64,000 nt of DNA, taken from positions 4,042,001 through 4,106,000 of the forward strand of contig NZ_CP091913.1 of the NCBI RefSeq assembly GCF_022063185.1, in the 5' to 3' direction. Shown piece after piece: positions 45,374 through 53,551 of the stretch. The position numbers and the translations under genes were made by a program. Position 1 is the first letter of the stretch; every line of letters starts with the position of its first letter. The notes beneath the pieces were generated by a model. It was not told the origin of the DNA. It searched no databases and saw only the letters and a list, made by a program, of their open reading frames with translations. The DNA is from Nostoc sp. UHCC 0870 (GTDB taxonomy: Bacteria > Cyanobacteriota > Cyanobacteriia > Cyanobacteriales > Nostocaceae).

Positions 45374-45507
45374 GTGTCCGAGCATTAACGGATATATTGC
45401 TGACGGTAATTGCTGAGTGTGGGGAGGAGTTGAGACAAGGAGCAGCCGTAACCGTTGAGCCAAGCCGTATTCGTATTCATCGTTTACTGTTGCTCCCTAA
45501 TGTCTAA
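45358..45507 (+). pseudogene. Possible remnant of the toxin partner of the DUF433 gene
   Basis: After the DUF433 stop, a frame shifted by two bases runs from 45358 to the stop at 45507 and lacks an ATG. Its end reads EELRQGAAVTVEPSRIRIHR, which looks like the C-terminal tail of DUF5615-type toxin partners (Gly-Ala-x-Val-Thr-Val, then R-I-R-I). A deletion of the N-terminal PIN domain would explain it. The family match is from memory and weak. Confidence 0.3.
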
Positions 45508-45688
45508 CCTTTCGTTGCAGACAAATCGCATCAATTTCCATAAGCTGAAGTGTTTGTTCAAAAAGGAATGTGAGGTTTCTGGAATGGCGTTAGTTTGAGG
45601 TGTAGAAAATATAGATTCTTGACATATCGATGCACATAAGTTGCGAAACGGATATTTGTTCGATACGAGAACTTAAAAGAGGGAAATC

Positions 45689-45979
45689 ATGAAGCAGATT
45701 ATGAGTGTAGCTGGGGGAGTCTTCTGTACTATCTCAATTATTTCGCTAATTTTTGGAGGTGCATCTCTTTCTGGTATGATCAATCTTCAAAATGAATTAA
45801 AAGGCCGAGGGAAATTTGACGTAGTGTTAGGCGAATTGATCGGTACAGAAAAGGAAAATGAACAAAAATTGAAAAATAAACAAAACGAAGTGATGCTCTT
45901 TTTCGTGCTTGCTGGAGTTACTGGTTCTTTGGGAATTGGTATGATTCTTGCAGGGAAAAATAAACCTAATACAGTATAG
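45689..45979 (+). CDS. Small two-helix membrane protein, unknown
   Basis: A 96-residue protein with an N-terminal membrane helix (VAGGVFCTISIISLIFGGASL), a charged Lys/Glu loop of about 35 residues, and a second helix (VMLFFVLAGVTGSLGIGMIL). A GAGGG ribosome site is located about 8 bases before the ATG. Not recognised. It is followed after 52 bases by another small membrane protein on the same strand. Confidence 0.6.
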   Translation: MKQIMSVAGGVFCTISIISLIFGGASLSGMINLQNELKGRGKFDVVLGELIGTEKENEQKLKNKQNEVMLFFVLAGVTGSLGIGMILAGKNKPNTV

Positions 45980-46031
45980 TTATTTGTAAATATATCTCTA
46001 GCTAATTACTTTCTATGAGGGCTAAGAAAAA

Positions 46032-46301
46032 ATGGCTAAAGAAGCTTCAGCCGCTACTACAGTAATGTCGGTTATTGCTCTAATTTTTGGTATCTTAGGT
46101 ATGCTAGTATCGTTCATCCCATTTCTTGGAGGATTGGCAATTGTTCTTGCTTTTCCATCTTCCATTCTAGCTGGGATTGCAACTTATTTAGCCTATTCTA
46201 ATGTTGAACCTAAGACATTTCCTTTAGTTGCGCTAACTATCAGTGTGATTGGTTTAGTGATTTCTTGTTTTCATATTGTTGGGCTGTTGGCTAGTAAATA
46301 A
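46032..46301 (+). CDS. Small multi-helix membrane protein, unknown
   Basis: An 89-residue, very hydrophobic protein with three predicted helices (VMSVIALIFGILGMLVSF, GLAIVLAFPSSILAGIATY, LVALTISVIGLVISCFHIV). The layout resembles short DUF4190-type proteins, but I cannot name it. It ends 23 bases before a strong terminator and may be co-transcribed with the gene before it. Confidence 0.6.
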   Translation: MAKEASAATTVMSVIALIFGILGMLVSFIPFLGGLAIVLAFPSSILAGIATYLAYSNVEPKTFPLVALTISVIGLVISCFHIVGLLASK

Positions 46302-46324
46302 ACAGTGATAAATCTCTCCTTCAA

Positions 46325-46357
46325 AACAAAAGGACTAGTGAAACTAGTCCTTTTGTT
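46325..46357. terminator. Bidirectional rho-independent terminator
   Basis: AACAAAAGGACTAGT and ACTAGTCCTTTTGTT form a perfect 15-bp stem around GAA, with A- and T-rich flanks on both strands. It separates the plus-strand small membrane genes from the minus-strand ferredoxin operon and can serve both. Confidence 0.9.
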
Positions 46358-46382
46358 GTGTAGATTGAAATTTTTATTTTAA

Positions 46383-46841
46383 TTAAGTGGATTTTTTGGA
46401 CTTGAGCTTTTGCTTTTTACGTCGTTTTTGAGACGTAGCAACTGCATGATCTACCGGATAGCCAACAGTGGGAATAACCTGATATTTGCGATCGTCTTCC
46501 AGATTTCTTAGTTCGGTGTAATCAACCCAATGAATACAATCGACCGGACAAGTGTCAATTGCTTCTTGAATAACCTCTTCCGCGTCCCCATCTTGACGAA
46601 TTGCGCGCGATCGCCCATAGTCTGGTTCAATGTAAAAGGTATTCCGCGCCACATGAGCGCAGTGCTTGCAACCAATGCAGGTGATTTCGTCAACGTAAAC
46701 ACCTTTTTGGCGCACCATACCCCCCAATTCCGGCTCTAAACCAGAACGTTCCGGCGCATCTCGCAAAAAACCGCCTAGTTCTGGCTCGAAACCGGAACGA
46801 TTTTCCTGTTGTTCTTCCGGTGACGGCAGAAAATCAGCCAT
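46383..46841 (-). CDS. 4Fe-4S ferredoxin-like protein with N-terminal repeat
   Basis: A 152-residue protein. A single cluster site is formed by C55, C58, C61 and C98 (CIGCKHC, then TCPVDC), with an extra C102. The N-terminus has two copies of (F/L)EPELGG (about 18-24 and 35-41). The C-terminus is a basic Lys/Arg tail. It is the last gene of a three-gene operon after DUF2997 and Ycf35 genes; its ATG overlaps the Ycf35 stop by one base, indicating coupled translation and a shared role. Confidence 0.83.
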   Translation of the reverse strand: MADFLPSPEEQQENRSGFEPELGGFLRDAPERSGLEPELGGMVRQKGVYVDEITCIGCKHCAHVARNTFYIEPDYGRSRAIRQDGDAEEVIQEAIDTCPVDCIHWVDYTELRNLEDDRKYQVIPTVGYPVDHAVATSQKRRKKQKLKSKKST

Positions 46842-47227
46842 TACGCACTCCAGCGTTGTACAACTAAGCGAATTGAACCATCTTCATTTTTTTGCTGTTC
46901 AGCTACCTGGAAACCAACACGAGCGGTTTCTTGTACCACTGTTTGGTAAGCATAACGCTGGGTGACTTGGCGTAAGAAACCATCTACAGATAGATTTTGC
47001 TGCCAATATTGCAAGTCAGCAACTAGTTCGTATTCTTTGCCATTCCATCTAAAACCGATATCATAGCCATTTTCCTGTTCAATAGTAATTTCGGCAGGAT
47101 GGGTTTGACCACGATATCCACGTACTTCTCTTGGGCCAGGTTTCCAGTCAATGCCCAAACCGGTGAGAGCATCTTTTAAGGATTCCAGGTTACGGATTTG
47201 AGTCTTAATTTGGCTAAAGTGTGACAT
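46841..47227 (-). CDS. ycf35: Ycf35 / DUF1257 protein
   Basis: A 128-residue protein of the Ycf35 family, also encoded in some algal plastids (MSHFSQIKTQIRNLESLKDAL, then GYDIGFRWNGKEYELVADLQYW and QRYAYQTV). Function not known. It lies between a DUF2997 gene (39 bases upstream) and a ferredoxin gene (one-base overlap). Confidence 0.88.
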   Translation of the reverse strand: MSHFSQIKTQIRNLESLKDALTGLGIDWKPGPREVRGYRGQTHPAEITIEQENGYDIGFRWNGKEYELVADLQYWQQNLSVDGFLRQVTQRYAYQTVVQETARVGFQVAEQQKNEDGSIRLVVQRWSA

Positions 47228-47266
47228 GGTTGTTGTAAATCAATGACACTAAACTATGTTGAAAAC

Positions 47267-47476
47267 TTACCAATCGCTGTAAGTGGTGTGCGTATTCGCC
47301 ACACTAGATTCCTGCACATTAGCAGCGAAATATTCTGAGGTTGGCTCTTGAGTCAGTACCAGCCCTAGCTGTGCTTCTATAGCTGCTGTGACTTCAGCAC
47401 AAGAAGCTCCCACAATACCAGTGACTTTTTCCTGTACCCGACCGTCTGGATAAATTATGAACTCTAATGTCTCCAT
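47267..47476 (-). CDS. DUF2997 protein
   Basis: A 69-residue protein beginning METLEFIIYPDGRVQEKVTG, the DUF2997 signature, followed by CAEVTAAIEAQLG. The frame extends upstream to 47494, but the ATG at 47476 matches the family start. First gene of the DUF2997-Ycf35-ferredoxin operon. Confidence 0.8.
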   Translation of the reverse strand: METLEFIIYPDGRVQEKVTGIVGASCAEVTAAIEAQLGLVLTQEPTSEYFAANVQESSVANTHTTYSDW

Positions 47477-48423
47477 GCTTTTGGCCAACCACAATAATAC
47501 GCTTGGATTTTACTGCCCTAGCAGCAGGCTATATGTATAGCCGTAGGAACATTGTTACTTAGAGACAAATTTGCCATTTTCTAACTAATGTTCCATCTTT
47601 CTAAATAAATATCTCAGAAAGTTTACAAAAATTCTTAATCTTATAAGTATACACGTCTATCAATAGTTAGTTTCTCTTAACCTAATTAATTAGTCAAGGT
47701 CAAAACCAAGTTTGTAGTATTAAGTTGCAATATCCCTCAAAACAGGGGATAGCGGTAGTATACCGGGCTATGTGAGTCACAAATCTATTGAAATTATTGA
47801 AAAATTTTATCATTACCATTGGATTTGACATATTTTTTTGTTGGGGAATGGGGAGAGTGGGGAGCAAAAAGAAGATAAGGAGACGTACAGAGGTCATTGG
47901 TGCAGAGGAAGTAAATTCTTCCTTGTCACCCGTTAATCCCCCAGTCCCCAATCCCCAATCCCCAAAGTTTAAGGAATATTTCTGAATTGTTACGACAAGT
48001 TAATGGTATTTAAGGTTAGTGAATAGGGCTATCAGATCAAAAAAAAGGTGCTAAATTAAGTGCAAGGTACAAAAAGGTTAAGAGTTAATTAAACCCAAAG
48101 CTTAATTAGAGCCTGTACCTCCTGCTCTAAGGCCTCATATCTTCGCAATCTTAAACTCGTTGGTTGCATCCTTTTACAAGTGTTTTCGCCTTGAGTTTAT
48201 TGGTTTATTTTGTGGAGGTTTTGAACTTACAGCCAGAAATGCCTGCCTATTGGAATCAAGGATGCAGGGTTCTGAAGTGAGTGATGGTTGCGAAAGTTGT
48301 CCACCTTATTTGAGTTATTTTAGTTCTGTTCTTTCTATTTTCTCTAACAATTGCACATTTACTAAACCGCCTAAGCTAATGATATTTTCCTTCTTAGCTT
48401 CAGGCGGTTATTGTCATGAATAA
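47477..48423. other. Gene-free region with several stem structures
   Basis: Nearly 950 bases without a credible gene. It contains the promoter of the DUF2997 operon, a G-rich repeat near 47840 and CCCCAGTCCCCAATCC units at 47938-47965. At 48065-48120, arms AGGTACA and TGTACCT enclose an inner TAATTAA/TTAATTA pairing. At 48365-48409 there is a long hairpin. The plus-strand frame at 48160-48423 is Cys-rich, overlaps the hairpin and has no family features, so it is not called. Confidence 0.5.
48365..48409. terminator. Long hairpin, possible terminator or RNA end
   Basis: AACCGCCT/AGGCGGTT (8 bp) continues, after a small internal loop, into AGCTAA/TTAGCT (6 bp) around a 14-base AT-rich loop. No long T run follows, so factor-independent termination is uncertain. 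Confidence 0.4.
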
Positions 48424-48475
48424 ATAGGGATTGGGGATTGGGGACTGGGGATTGGGGACTGGGGATTGGGGACTA
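48424..48475. repeat. GGGGATTGGGGACT tandem repeat
   Basis: Four units of the 14-base GGGGATTGGGGACT repeat, the same family as at 18787, 24133 and 37399. Confidence 0.85.
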
Positions 48476-48549
48476 GGGAGAATAATTATTACTTATTTTC
48501 TTCTCCCTCACAACTCAGCACTGGCTAAACGCCGCGCTACCGCTAACAC

Positions 48550-48906
48550 AACTCATTACTCATTACTCATTACTCATTACTCATTACTCATTACTCATTA
48601 CTCATTACTCATTACTCATTACTCATTACTCATTACTCATTACTCATTACTCAGCACTCATTACTCATTACTCATTACTCATTACTCATTACTCATTACT
48701 CATTACTCATTACTCATTACTCATTACTCATTACTCATTACTCATTACTCATTACTCATTACTCATTACTCATTACTCATTACTCATTACTCATTACTCA
48801 TTACTCATTACTCATTACTCATTACTCATTACTCATTACTCATTACTCATTACTCATTACTCATTACTCATTACTCATTACTCATTACTCATTACTCAGC
48901 ACTCAT
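48550..48906. repeat. Very long CTCATTA heptamer array (about 50 copies)
   Basis: About 355 bases of almost perfect 7-base repeat, interrupted only by CTCAGCA variants near 48651 and 48896. The plus strand is open through it because 7 is not a multiple of 3 and 21-base blocks repeat Leu-Ile-Thr-His-Tyr-Ser-Leu, but this is not a credible protein. The array runs into the last four codons and the stop of the metallophosphoesterase gene. Confidence 0.95.
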
Positions 48907-49728
48907 TAATGTAATTACAGTTACTTCTGGTGGACAAAATAAACGTCCTGGGCGATAAGTTCCTAAACCGCGATTGACATACAATTGGTTTGTGGAAACT
49001 TGGTGATATCCTTGCGCCCATTCCCAATATCGCACTACTTTTGAACAATCTCCTAATAGAAGTGGAATCCAACGCCGGAGTTTTTTAGGAATTTGTTTGA
49101 TGATATTTTTATAGTGGTAGACTACAGGCCCTATACCTGGTATGACAATATGTCCGCCGTGGGTATGACCGGATAGTTGCAAATCTACTCGCCATTGTTC
49201 GAGAATTTTAGCGGTGTCTGGGTTATGAGATAAAACAATCCGGGGTGTAGATGGGTTGAGTTGTGCCATTATTGGTGCAGGATTGAACTCTTTTGACCAA
49301 TAATCAGCTAATCCTACTATTGGTAAATCTTGTCCTAGAGGATAAGCAATTTCATTCCACAGGACATTAACCCCGATACTAGTTAATGCTGTGGTAACTT
49401 CTGCTTGGGAGTGACTGTAGTGAATATCGTGATTGCCAAGTACAGCATAAATGCCATAGCGACTTTGTAGATATTTAAGTCTTAATGCCAGTTGGTGAAT
49501 TGGTGTAGGGTCATCGGTTACATAATCACCAGTTAATAATATTAAATCTGGTTCAGCTTCGTTAGTAGCTGCGATCGCTTCTTCTAGTAATTTTTCTGAT
49601 AGTCGCAACCCATCGTAATGAAAATCCGACAACTGCACTAACTTTAAGCCTTGCAAACTGGGTGGAAGTTCTGCAATCTTAACCGTGAGTTTATCTACAC
49701 TTAAACGTCCTGTAAACAACCAGTGCAT
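48892..49728 (-). CDS. Calcineurin-like metallophosphoesterase, copy 1
   Basis: A 278-residue YaeI/YkuE-type phosphoesterase. Metal-binding motifs are in order: LSDFHYDG, LTGDYV, LGNHDIHY and SGHTHGG. Start ATG at 49728 (MHWLF) matches the paralogue; the frame is open to 49770. The last residues M-S-A-E and the stop are encoded by the heptamer repeat, whereas the neighbour ends VTVITLERE, so the original C-terminus was replaced. It is about 70% alike to the next gene over its length by eye, a tandem duplication. Possible substrates include phospholipid or UDP-sugar lipids; not shown. Confidence 0.88.
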   Translation of the reverse strand: MHWLFTGRLSVDKLTVKIAELPPSLQGLKLVQLSDFHYDGLRLSEKLLEEAIAATNEAEPDLILLTGDYVTDDPTPIHQLALRLKYLQSRYGIYAVLGNHDIHYSHSQAEVTTALTSIGVNVLWNEIAYPLGQDLPIVGLADYWSKEFNPAPIMAQLNPSTPRIVLSHNPDTAKILEQWRVDLQLSGHTHGGHIVIPGIGPVVYHYKNIIKQIPKKLRRWIPLLLGDCSKVVRYWEWAQGYHQVSTNQLYVNRGLGTYRPGRLFCPPEVTVITLMSAE

Positions 49729-49878
49729 ATGTGCTAGGGACTCCTCATACCAGCGTCTACAGCTTATCAAAAAACGAAATAAATCTTGAGAAAATGTTAA
49801 AAATTAATATGTAGGGAAAAAAGGAGTTGAGGGAAAAGACAGCAGGGGAGAATAATCAATGACTAATGACTTACACAA

Positions 49879-50709
49879 CTATTCTCTTTCTAATGTAATT
49901 ACTGTTACTTCTGGTGGGCAAAATATCCGTCCTGGGAAATAAGTTCCCAAACCACGATTTACATACAGTTGATTATTCCCAATACGGTGTAAACCCTGTG
50001 ACCATTCCCAATGATGGATGATAAAAAACTCTCTGCGTAGACAGGGTAAAAGCTGCCGCAATATCATCGGAATTTTGCGGACGATTTTTTTATGATATGG
50101 TAACACAGCCCCAATTCCAGGGATAACTATTTGTCCTCCATGAGTATGACCAGATAATTGCAAATCTACGCGCCACTGTTGTAAATACTCGGCGGTGTCT
50201 GGATTATGAGTTAAAACAAGGCGTGGTGTAGAAGGATTTAACTGGTTAAAAATAGTTGCTGGTTTGAATTCACGGGAGTAATAATCTACTAGTCCTACTA
50301 TTGGTAATTCTGTTCCCAAGGGATAGGCAATTTCATTCCAAAGGACACGAATACCGATATTTGTCATCGCCTCAGTGATTTCTGCTTTGGAGTGTTTGTA
50401 ATGCAAATCGTGATTACCAAGAATTGCATAAATACCATGATTACTTTGCAGCTTTTTGAGTTGTAGCGCGAGTTCGTGAATTGGGTTAGGGCTAGTGGTG
50501 ACATAATCACCAGTTAATAATATTAAATCTGGTTGTGCTTGGTTGCTCAAAGCGATCGCTTCTTCTAACATCTCATCCGACAGCCGCAAACCATCATAGT
50601 GAAAATCTGATAGATGCACCAACTTCTTACCCTGTAGCGATGCAGATAAGCCTGCAATCTTCACCGTCAACTGCTCTACACTCAACGGACTAGATAAAAA
50701 CCAGTGCAT
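49879..50709 (-). CDS. Calcineurin-like metallophosphoesterase, copy 2
   Basis: A 276-residue paralogue of the gene at 48892, with LSDFHYDG, LTGDYV, LGNHDLHY and SGHTHGG. No signal peptide or membrane segment is obvious at the N-terminus (MHWFLSSPLSVEQLTVKIAG). The two genes lie on the same strand, 150 bases apart, and probably arose by local duplication. It retains the family-like C-terminus VTVITLERE. Confidence 0.9.
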   Translation of the reverse strand: MHWFLSSPLSVEQLTVKIAGLSASLQGKKLVHLSDFHYDGLRLSDEMLEEAIALSNQAQPDLILLTGDYVTTSPNPIHELALQLKKLQSNHGIYAILGNHDLHYKHSKAEITEAMTNIGIRVLWNEIAYPLGTELPIVGLVDYYSREFKPATIFNQLNPSTPRLVLTHNPDTAEYLQQWRVDLQLSGHTHGGQIVIPGIGAVLPYHKKIVRKIPMILRQLLPCLRREFFIIHHWEWSQGLHRIGNNQLYVNRGLGTYFPGRIFCPPEVTVITLERE

Positions 50710-50793
50710 AAGTTACTTCATAAATCTCAACAATAGAGCTTCTAGCCTAACTTAAAAATCGGGATTAGAGGAGATTTTAGCTCAATACCCAAT

Positions 50794-50829
50794 CTTAATT
50801 ACGAATTACGAATTACGAATTACGAATTA
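50794..50829. repeat. AATTACG tandem repeat
   Basis: Four to five AATTACG units between the hydrolase gene at 50831 and the metallophosphoesterase gene; non-coding. Confidence 0.85.
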
Positions 50830-50830
50830 A

Positions 50831-51673
50831 TTACAGGTGTTTCTCTAACCAATTTTCTAAATCAGTCAATACTTCTTGGTAATTGAGGTCATCTTGTAAC
50901 TCGTGATATGCGCCTGGGTATTCAATTCGCAGTTTATCTGGAGAATTTACAAGCTGGTAAAAAATTTCACCACCTTCAGGTAAAGCCACTTTATCTGCTC
51001 CGCCGTGGAGAATTAGTAGTGGGACTTGCCACTCTGGAGCATGGTGATAAATCCAGGCGACTGTGGCAAAATATTCTGTGGCTAGACGCGCACTAGCGAA
51101 GGTATGGCGTAGGGAATCTTGCTTGTAGGCGACTAACACTTTCTCATCCCGTGAAGCAGCAGCTAAGTCAAGTCCTGTATTTAAGGTGAAACTCGGCCAA
51201 ACTCTTGACATTAACCTACCTACCAGTAAGCGGAATTTCGACACGCCAACTTTACCGATCGCAGGTGCTAAAGTAATTACGCCTTGTAATGTAGATGCTT
51301 CTTGAGGATACCGTAAAACATAGTCTAAGACAATGACTGCACCGAGACTATGACCTAACAAAAAAACTGGGACTTGTGGCTGTTGAGTGGGAATTAACTG
51401 AAGAAAAGCCCTTAAATCTTCCCGAAACTCAGCCCAATTATTGATATGACCGCGACGACCAGGCGATCGCCCATGACCGCGCAGGTCTAAACTGTAGATA
51501 GCATATTGTTTGGGAACAAGATGTTCGACTATATGACTGTATTTGTCGCTGTGTCCTCCGAGTCCATGCACAATAACTAATACTGCTTTGACGTTACCTT
51601 CTGGAAACCAACTTTGATAATAAAGTTTCAGACCCCCGACACTTGGAAAGACGCTTTGATTGTGATAAATCAT
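50831..51673 (-). CDS. Monoacylglycerol-lipase-like alpha/beta hydrolase
   Basis: A 280-residue serine hydrolase of the lysophospholipase/monoglyceride lipase type (Hydrolase_4). The oxyanion HGLGGHS, DLRGHGRSPG, nucleophile S109 in LLGHSLGA, Asp in HGGADKVALPEGG and His in GAYHELQDD are all present. It probably frees fatty acids from monoacyl or lyso-glycerolipids in the cytosol. An acyltransferase gene lies divergent, 93 bases away. Confidence 0.85.
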   Translation of the reverse strand: MIYHNQSVFPSVGGLKLYYQSWFPEGNVKAVLVIVHGLGGHSDKYSHIVEHLVPKQYAIYSLDLRGHGRSPGRRGHINNWAEFREDLRAFLQLIPTQQPQVPVFLLGHSLGAVIVLDYVLRYPQEASTLQGVITLAPAIGKVGVSKFRLLVGRLMSRVWPSFTLNTGLDLAAASRDEKVLVAYKQDSLRHTFASARLATEYFATVAWIYHHAPEWQVPLLILHGGADKVALPEGGEIFYQLVNSPDKLRIEYPGAYHELQDDLNYQEVLTDLENWLEKHL

Positions 51674-51766
51674 CGGGTTAAGTTTTTCTATGGTTTGCCA
51701 ACAAGCGACTAGCCTGTCAAGGTATATTTTAGAGAATCCTTTATGAATTGCTAAGACCTAGGTAAC

Positions 51767-52708
51767 GTGTCATCTAGTGAGCAGGAAAGTAGCACCCCAT
51801 CAGAAATATCCTCTCCTGTAACTGCTGCAACTATCAAGCGAGTGGAGGAAGGGGTTGCAGCTGCGAGCGATCGCACTATTCGCCAGATGATTGCAGATAC
51901 CCTATTTCAGCTAGAATCTATTCATGAGCAGAATTCTCCAGCTAGAATCAATTCTGGGATACGGCGGTTTGTATTGCGATCGCTTATCCATTGGGTTTTT
52001 CAGGTAAAAGTAGAAAACCTCGAAAAAATACCCCAAAAACCAGCCATTCTAGCTGTCAACCATCTCCACCATATCGACCCCCTACTACTATTAGCAGAAC
52101 TTCCCACCCAACCCTATTACTACATTCTGGGTGATGCCCGCACCTTATATAACAAATGCTGGAAACGTTTGATTCTCCGCATTGCGGGGGGTGTGATTCC
52201 CCTAGCTAGGATGTGGAAAGAAGAACTCGCTGTCATACAAGCAGCCAAAGCCGGAAGGGAAGACTTGAATAACTTAGCACAAGTCATTGAAAAAACTGTA
52301 CCCACTGGCGGAGATATACATACACTACGCCAAATAGACCGCATTGTTTTAGGAATTTTAGCTCACGGTGATAGCTTGATTCTCTTTCCCGAAGGAAGAC
52401 TGGGAAATACTGAAGGTCAGTTACATTTACCTTTGAAGCGAGGAACTGTAATTTACGCTTTACGCGCTGGTGTACCGATAGTACCAGTAGCTTTAATTGG
52501 GACTCAAGATTTGTATTGGGGAAAAGAATTAACAGTGCGTTTTGGTGAACCACTACACTTTACCCCAACAGCTAGACCAAAACGTGAGGAAATAGAAGCG
52601 GCTTTAGAAACTTTGCAAAATACTATGCTGTCTCTTTTACCCACTGATTATCAAGAACCAATTGGGCTAAAGCCATTGCGTCATTTTCTCAATCATATAT
52701 TGTGGTAA
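51767..52708 (+). CDS. PlsC-family 1-acylglycerol-3-phosphate acyltransferase
   Basis: A 313-residue acyltransferase with catalytic H99-x4-D104 (NHLHHID) and FPEGRLGNTEG. An 80-residue polar N-terminal region, Ser/Glu-rich at first, precedes the domain. It differs from the canonical plsC at 18148 and may use another acceptor. The start is GTG at 51767; no ATG lies upstream in frame. Adjacent to a lipase-like gene on the other strand. Confidence 0.82.
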   Translation: MSSSEQESSTPSEISSPVTAATIKRVEEGVAAASDRTIRQMIADTLFQLESIHEQNSPARINSGIRRFVLRSLIHWVFQVKVENLEKIPQKPAILAVNHLHHIDPLLLLAELPTQPYYYILGDARTLYNKCWKRLILRIAGGVIPLARMWKEELAVIQAAKAGREDLNNLAQVIEKTVPTGGDIHTLRQIDRIVLGILAHGDSLILFPEGRLGNTEGQLHLPLKRGTVIYALRAGVPIVPVALIGTQDLYWGKELTVRFGEPLHFTPTARPKREEIEAALETLQNTMLSLLPTDYQEPIGLKPLRHFLNHILW

Positions 52709-52804
52709 GCTTTTGCTCATCTAATTTGTATATTTTTCGTGTTGACTGTTGACTGTTGATGTGGAATTTAAAAGCGTAACAGCTTATTAAAAAAACAATT
52801 CAGT

Positions 52805-52917
52805 AGACCTCTTGCATAAATACTTTATCTGTCATGTTGAGCGAAGCGAAACATCTCAAAGATTATACATTTCATTCAAAATGACACATCTCATTTTCGG
52901 ACTTTTGCAAGAGGTCT
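52805..52917. mobile_element. MITE-like element with 12-bp inverted ends
   Basis: AGACCTCTTGCA at 52805 is repeated in inverted form (TGCAAGAGGTCT) at 52906-52917. The 113-base element holds TGTCATGTTGAGCGAAGCG and TTCATTCAAAATGACA strings and no gene. A short repeat GT flanks both ends; a longer target duplication is not visible. Confidence 0.75.
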
Positions 52918-52942
52918 GTTGTATACAACGCCTCTACAGGAT

Positions 52943-53088
52943 CTGACTTTTCACGTTATGTGGAAAAGCTAACGCGAAACCTAACCCCCTAACCCCCTTC
53001 CCTAGTAGGGAAGGGGGAAAAGTTAAAGCCTCTCTCCTTGTAGGGGAGAGGTTTGGAGAGGGGTTTTCCAGATTTCGTGAAAAGTCAG
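52943..53088. mobile_element. MITE-like palindromic element with 9-bp target duplication
   Basis: CTGACTTTTCACG (52943-52955) and its perfect complement CGTGAAAAGTCAG (53076-53088) end a 146-base element. Internal pairs CCCTTCCC/GGGAAGGG and CCTCTCC/GGAGAGG make it hairpin-rich. CTACAGGAT occurs directly on both sides (52934-52942, 53089-53097), a clean 9-base duplication. A truncated relative is at 59128-59182. No coding capacity, so it would be moved by a transposase in trans. Confidence 0.85.
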
Positions 53089-53097
53089 CTACAGGAT

Positions 53098-53406
53098 TTA
53101 TTTCTCTAAAAAGTTTGTCACCTTAAAATTCGATGTTCCTTCCCAGCAATGATTTAAACAAGCATTTATTTGAGCATCAGCAGTATCATCAGAGTTAGAG
53201 GCGTTTAATTGCACTACGGTTACAATATATTCAAAGATAATCACACACTGTTTTTGTGGTGAAATTCTCTCAACCACAATTGTTTCACCAACTCTCGGAA
53301 TTTGTGGTAAATTCACGACAAATGTTTCAATTTTTGGTTTATCGAGTGGATTCTTGAAATTGAAATATTTACAATAAACAATAATTTTCACGCAAAGAAA
53401 CACCAA
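53098..53406 (-). CDS. Hypothetical 102-residue protein
   Basis: A 102-residue protein starting with a hydrophobic VFLCVKIIVYC stretch, then a beta-rich PRVGETIVVERI segment and FEYIVTVVQL. Four cysteines occur near the ends. Not recognised. Its stop is directly next to the right target duplication of the MITE, so the insertion came within a few bases of truncating it. Moderate chance that it is a real gene. Confidence 0.45.
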   Translation of the reverse strand: MVFLCVKIIVYCKYFNFKNPLDKPKIETFVVNLPQIPRVGETIVVERISPQKQCVIIFEYIVTVVQLNASNSDDTADAQINACLNHCWEGTSNFKVTNFLEK

Positions 53407-53551
53407 AGAAAGTCAAAATTAAATGTTTGTAGTGTTCGCCTAGGAAGATAGGACTAAAGTCCTTACTACAAACAATCCCATATTTTTACATTATTTAACA
53501 TAGTATAATTTATAATCTTTAAGTTTTCCTGTCTCCTTCTGCTCATTTCTA

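Noticed and set aside
48160..48423. Plus-strand frame of 87 codons
   Set aside because: Cys-rich, unlike known families, overlaps a long hairpin and lacks a ribosome site; more likely chance.
48550..48906. Array considered as CRISPR
   Set aside because: The unit is 7 bases with no spacers and no cas genes nearby.
48431..48958. Open frame of 175 codons across the heptamer array
   Set aside because: It is a by-product of a 7-base repeat (21-base amino-acid period); no start signal, no family and extreme low complexity.
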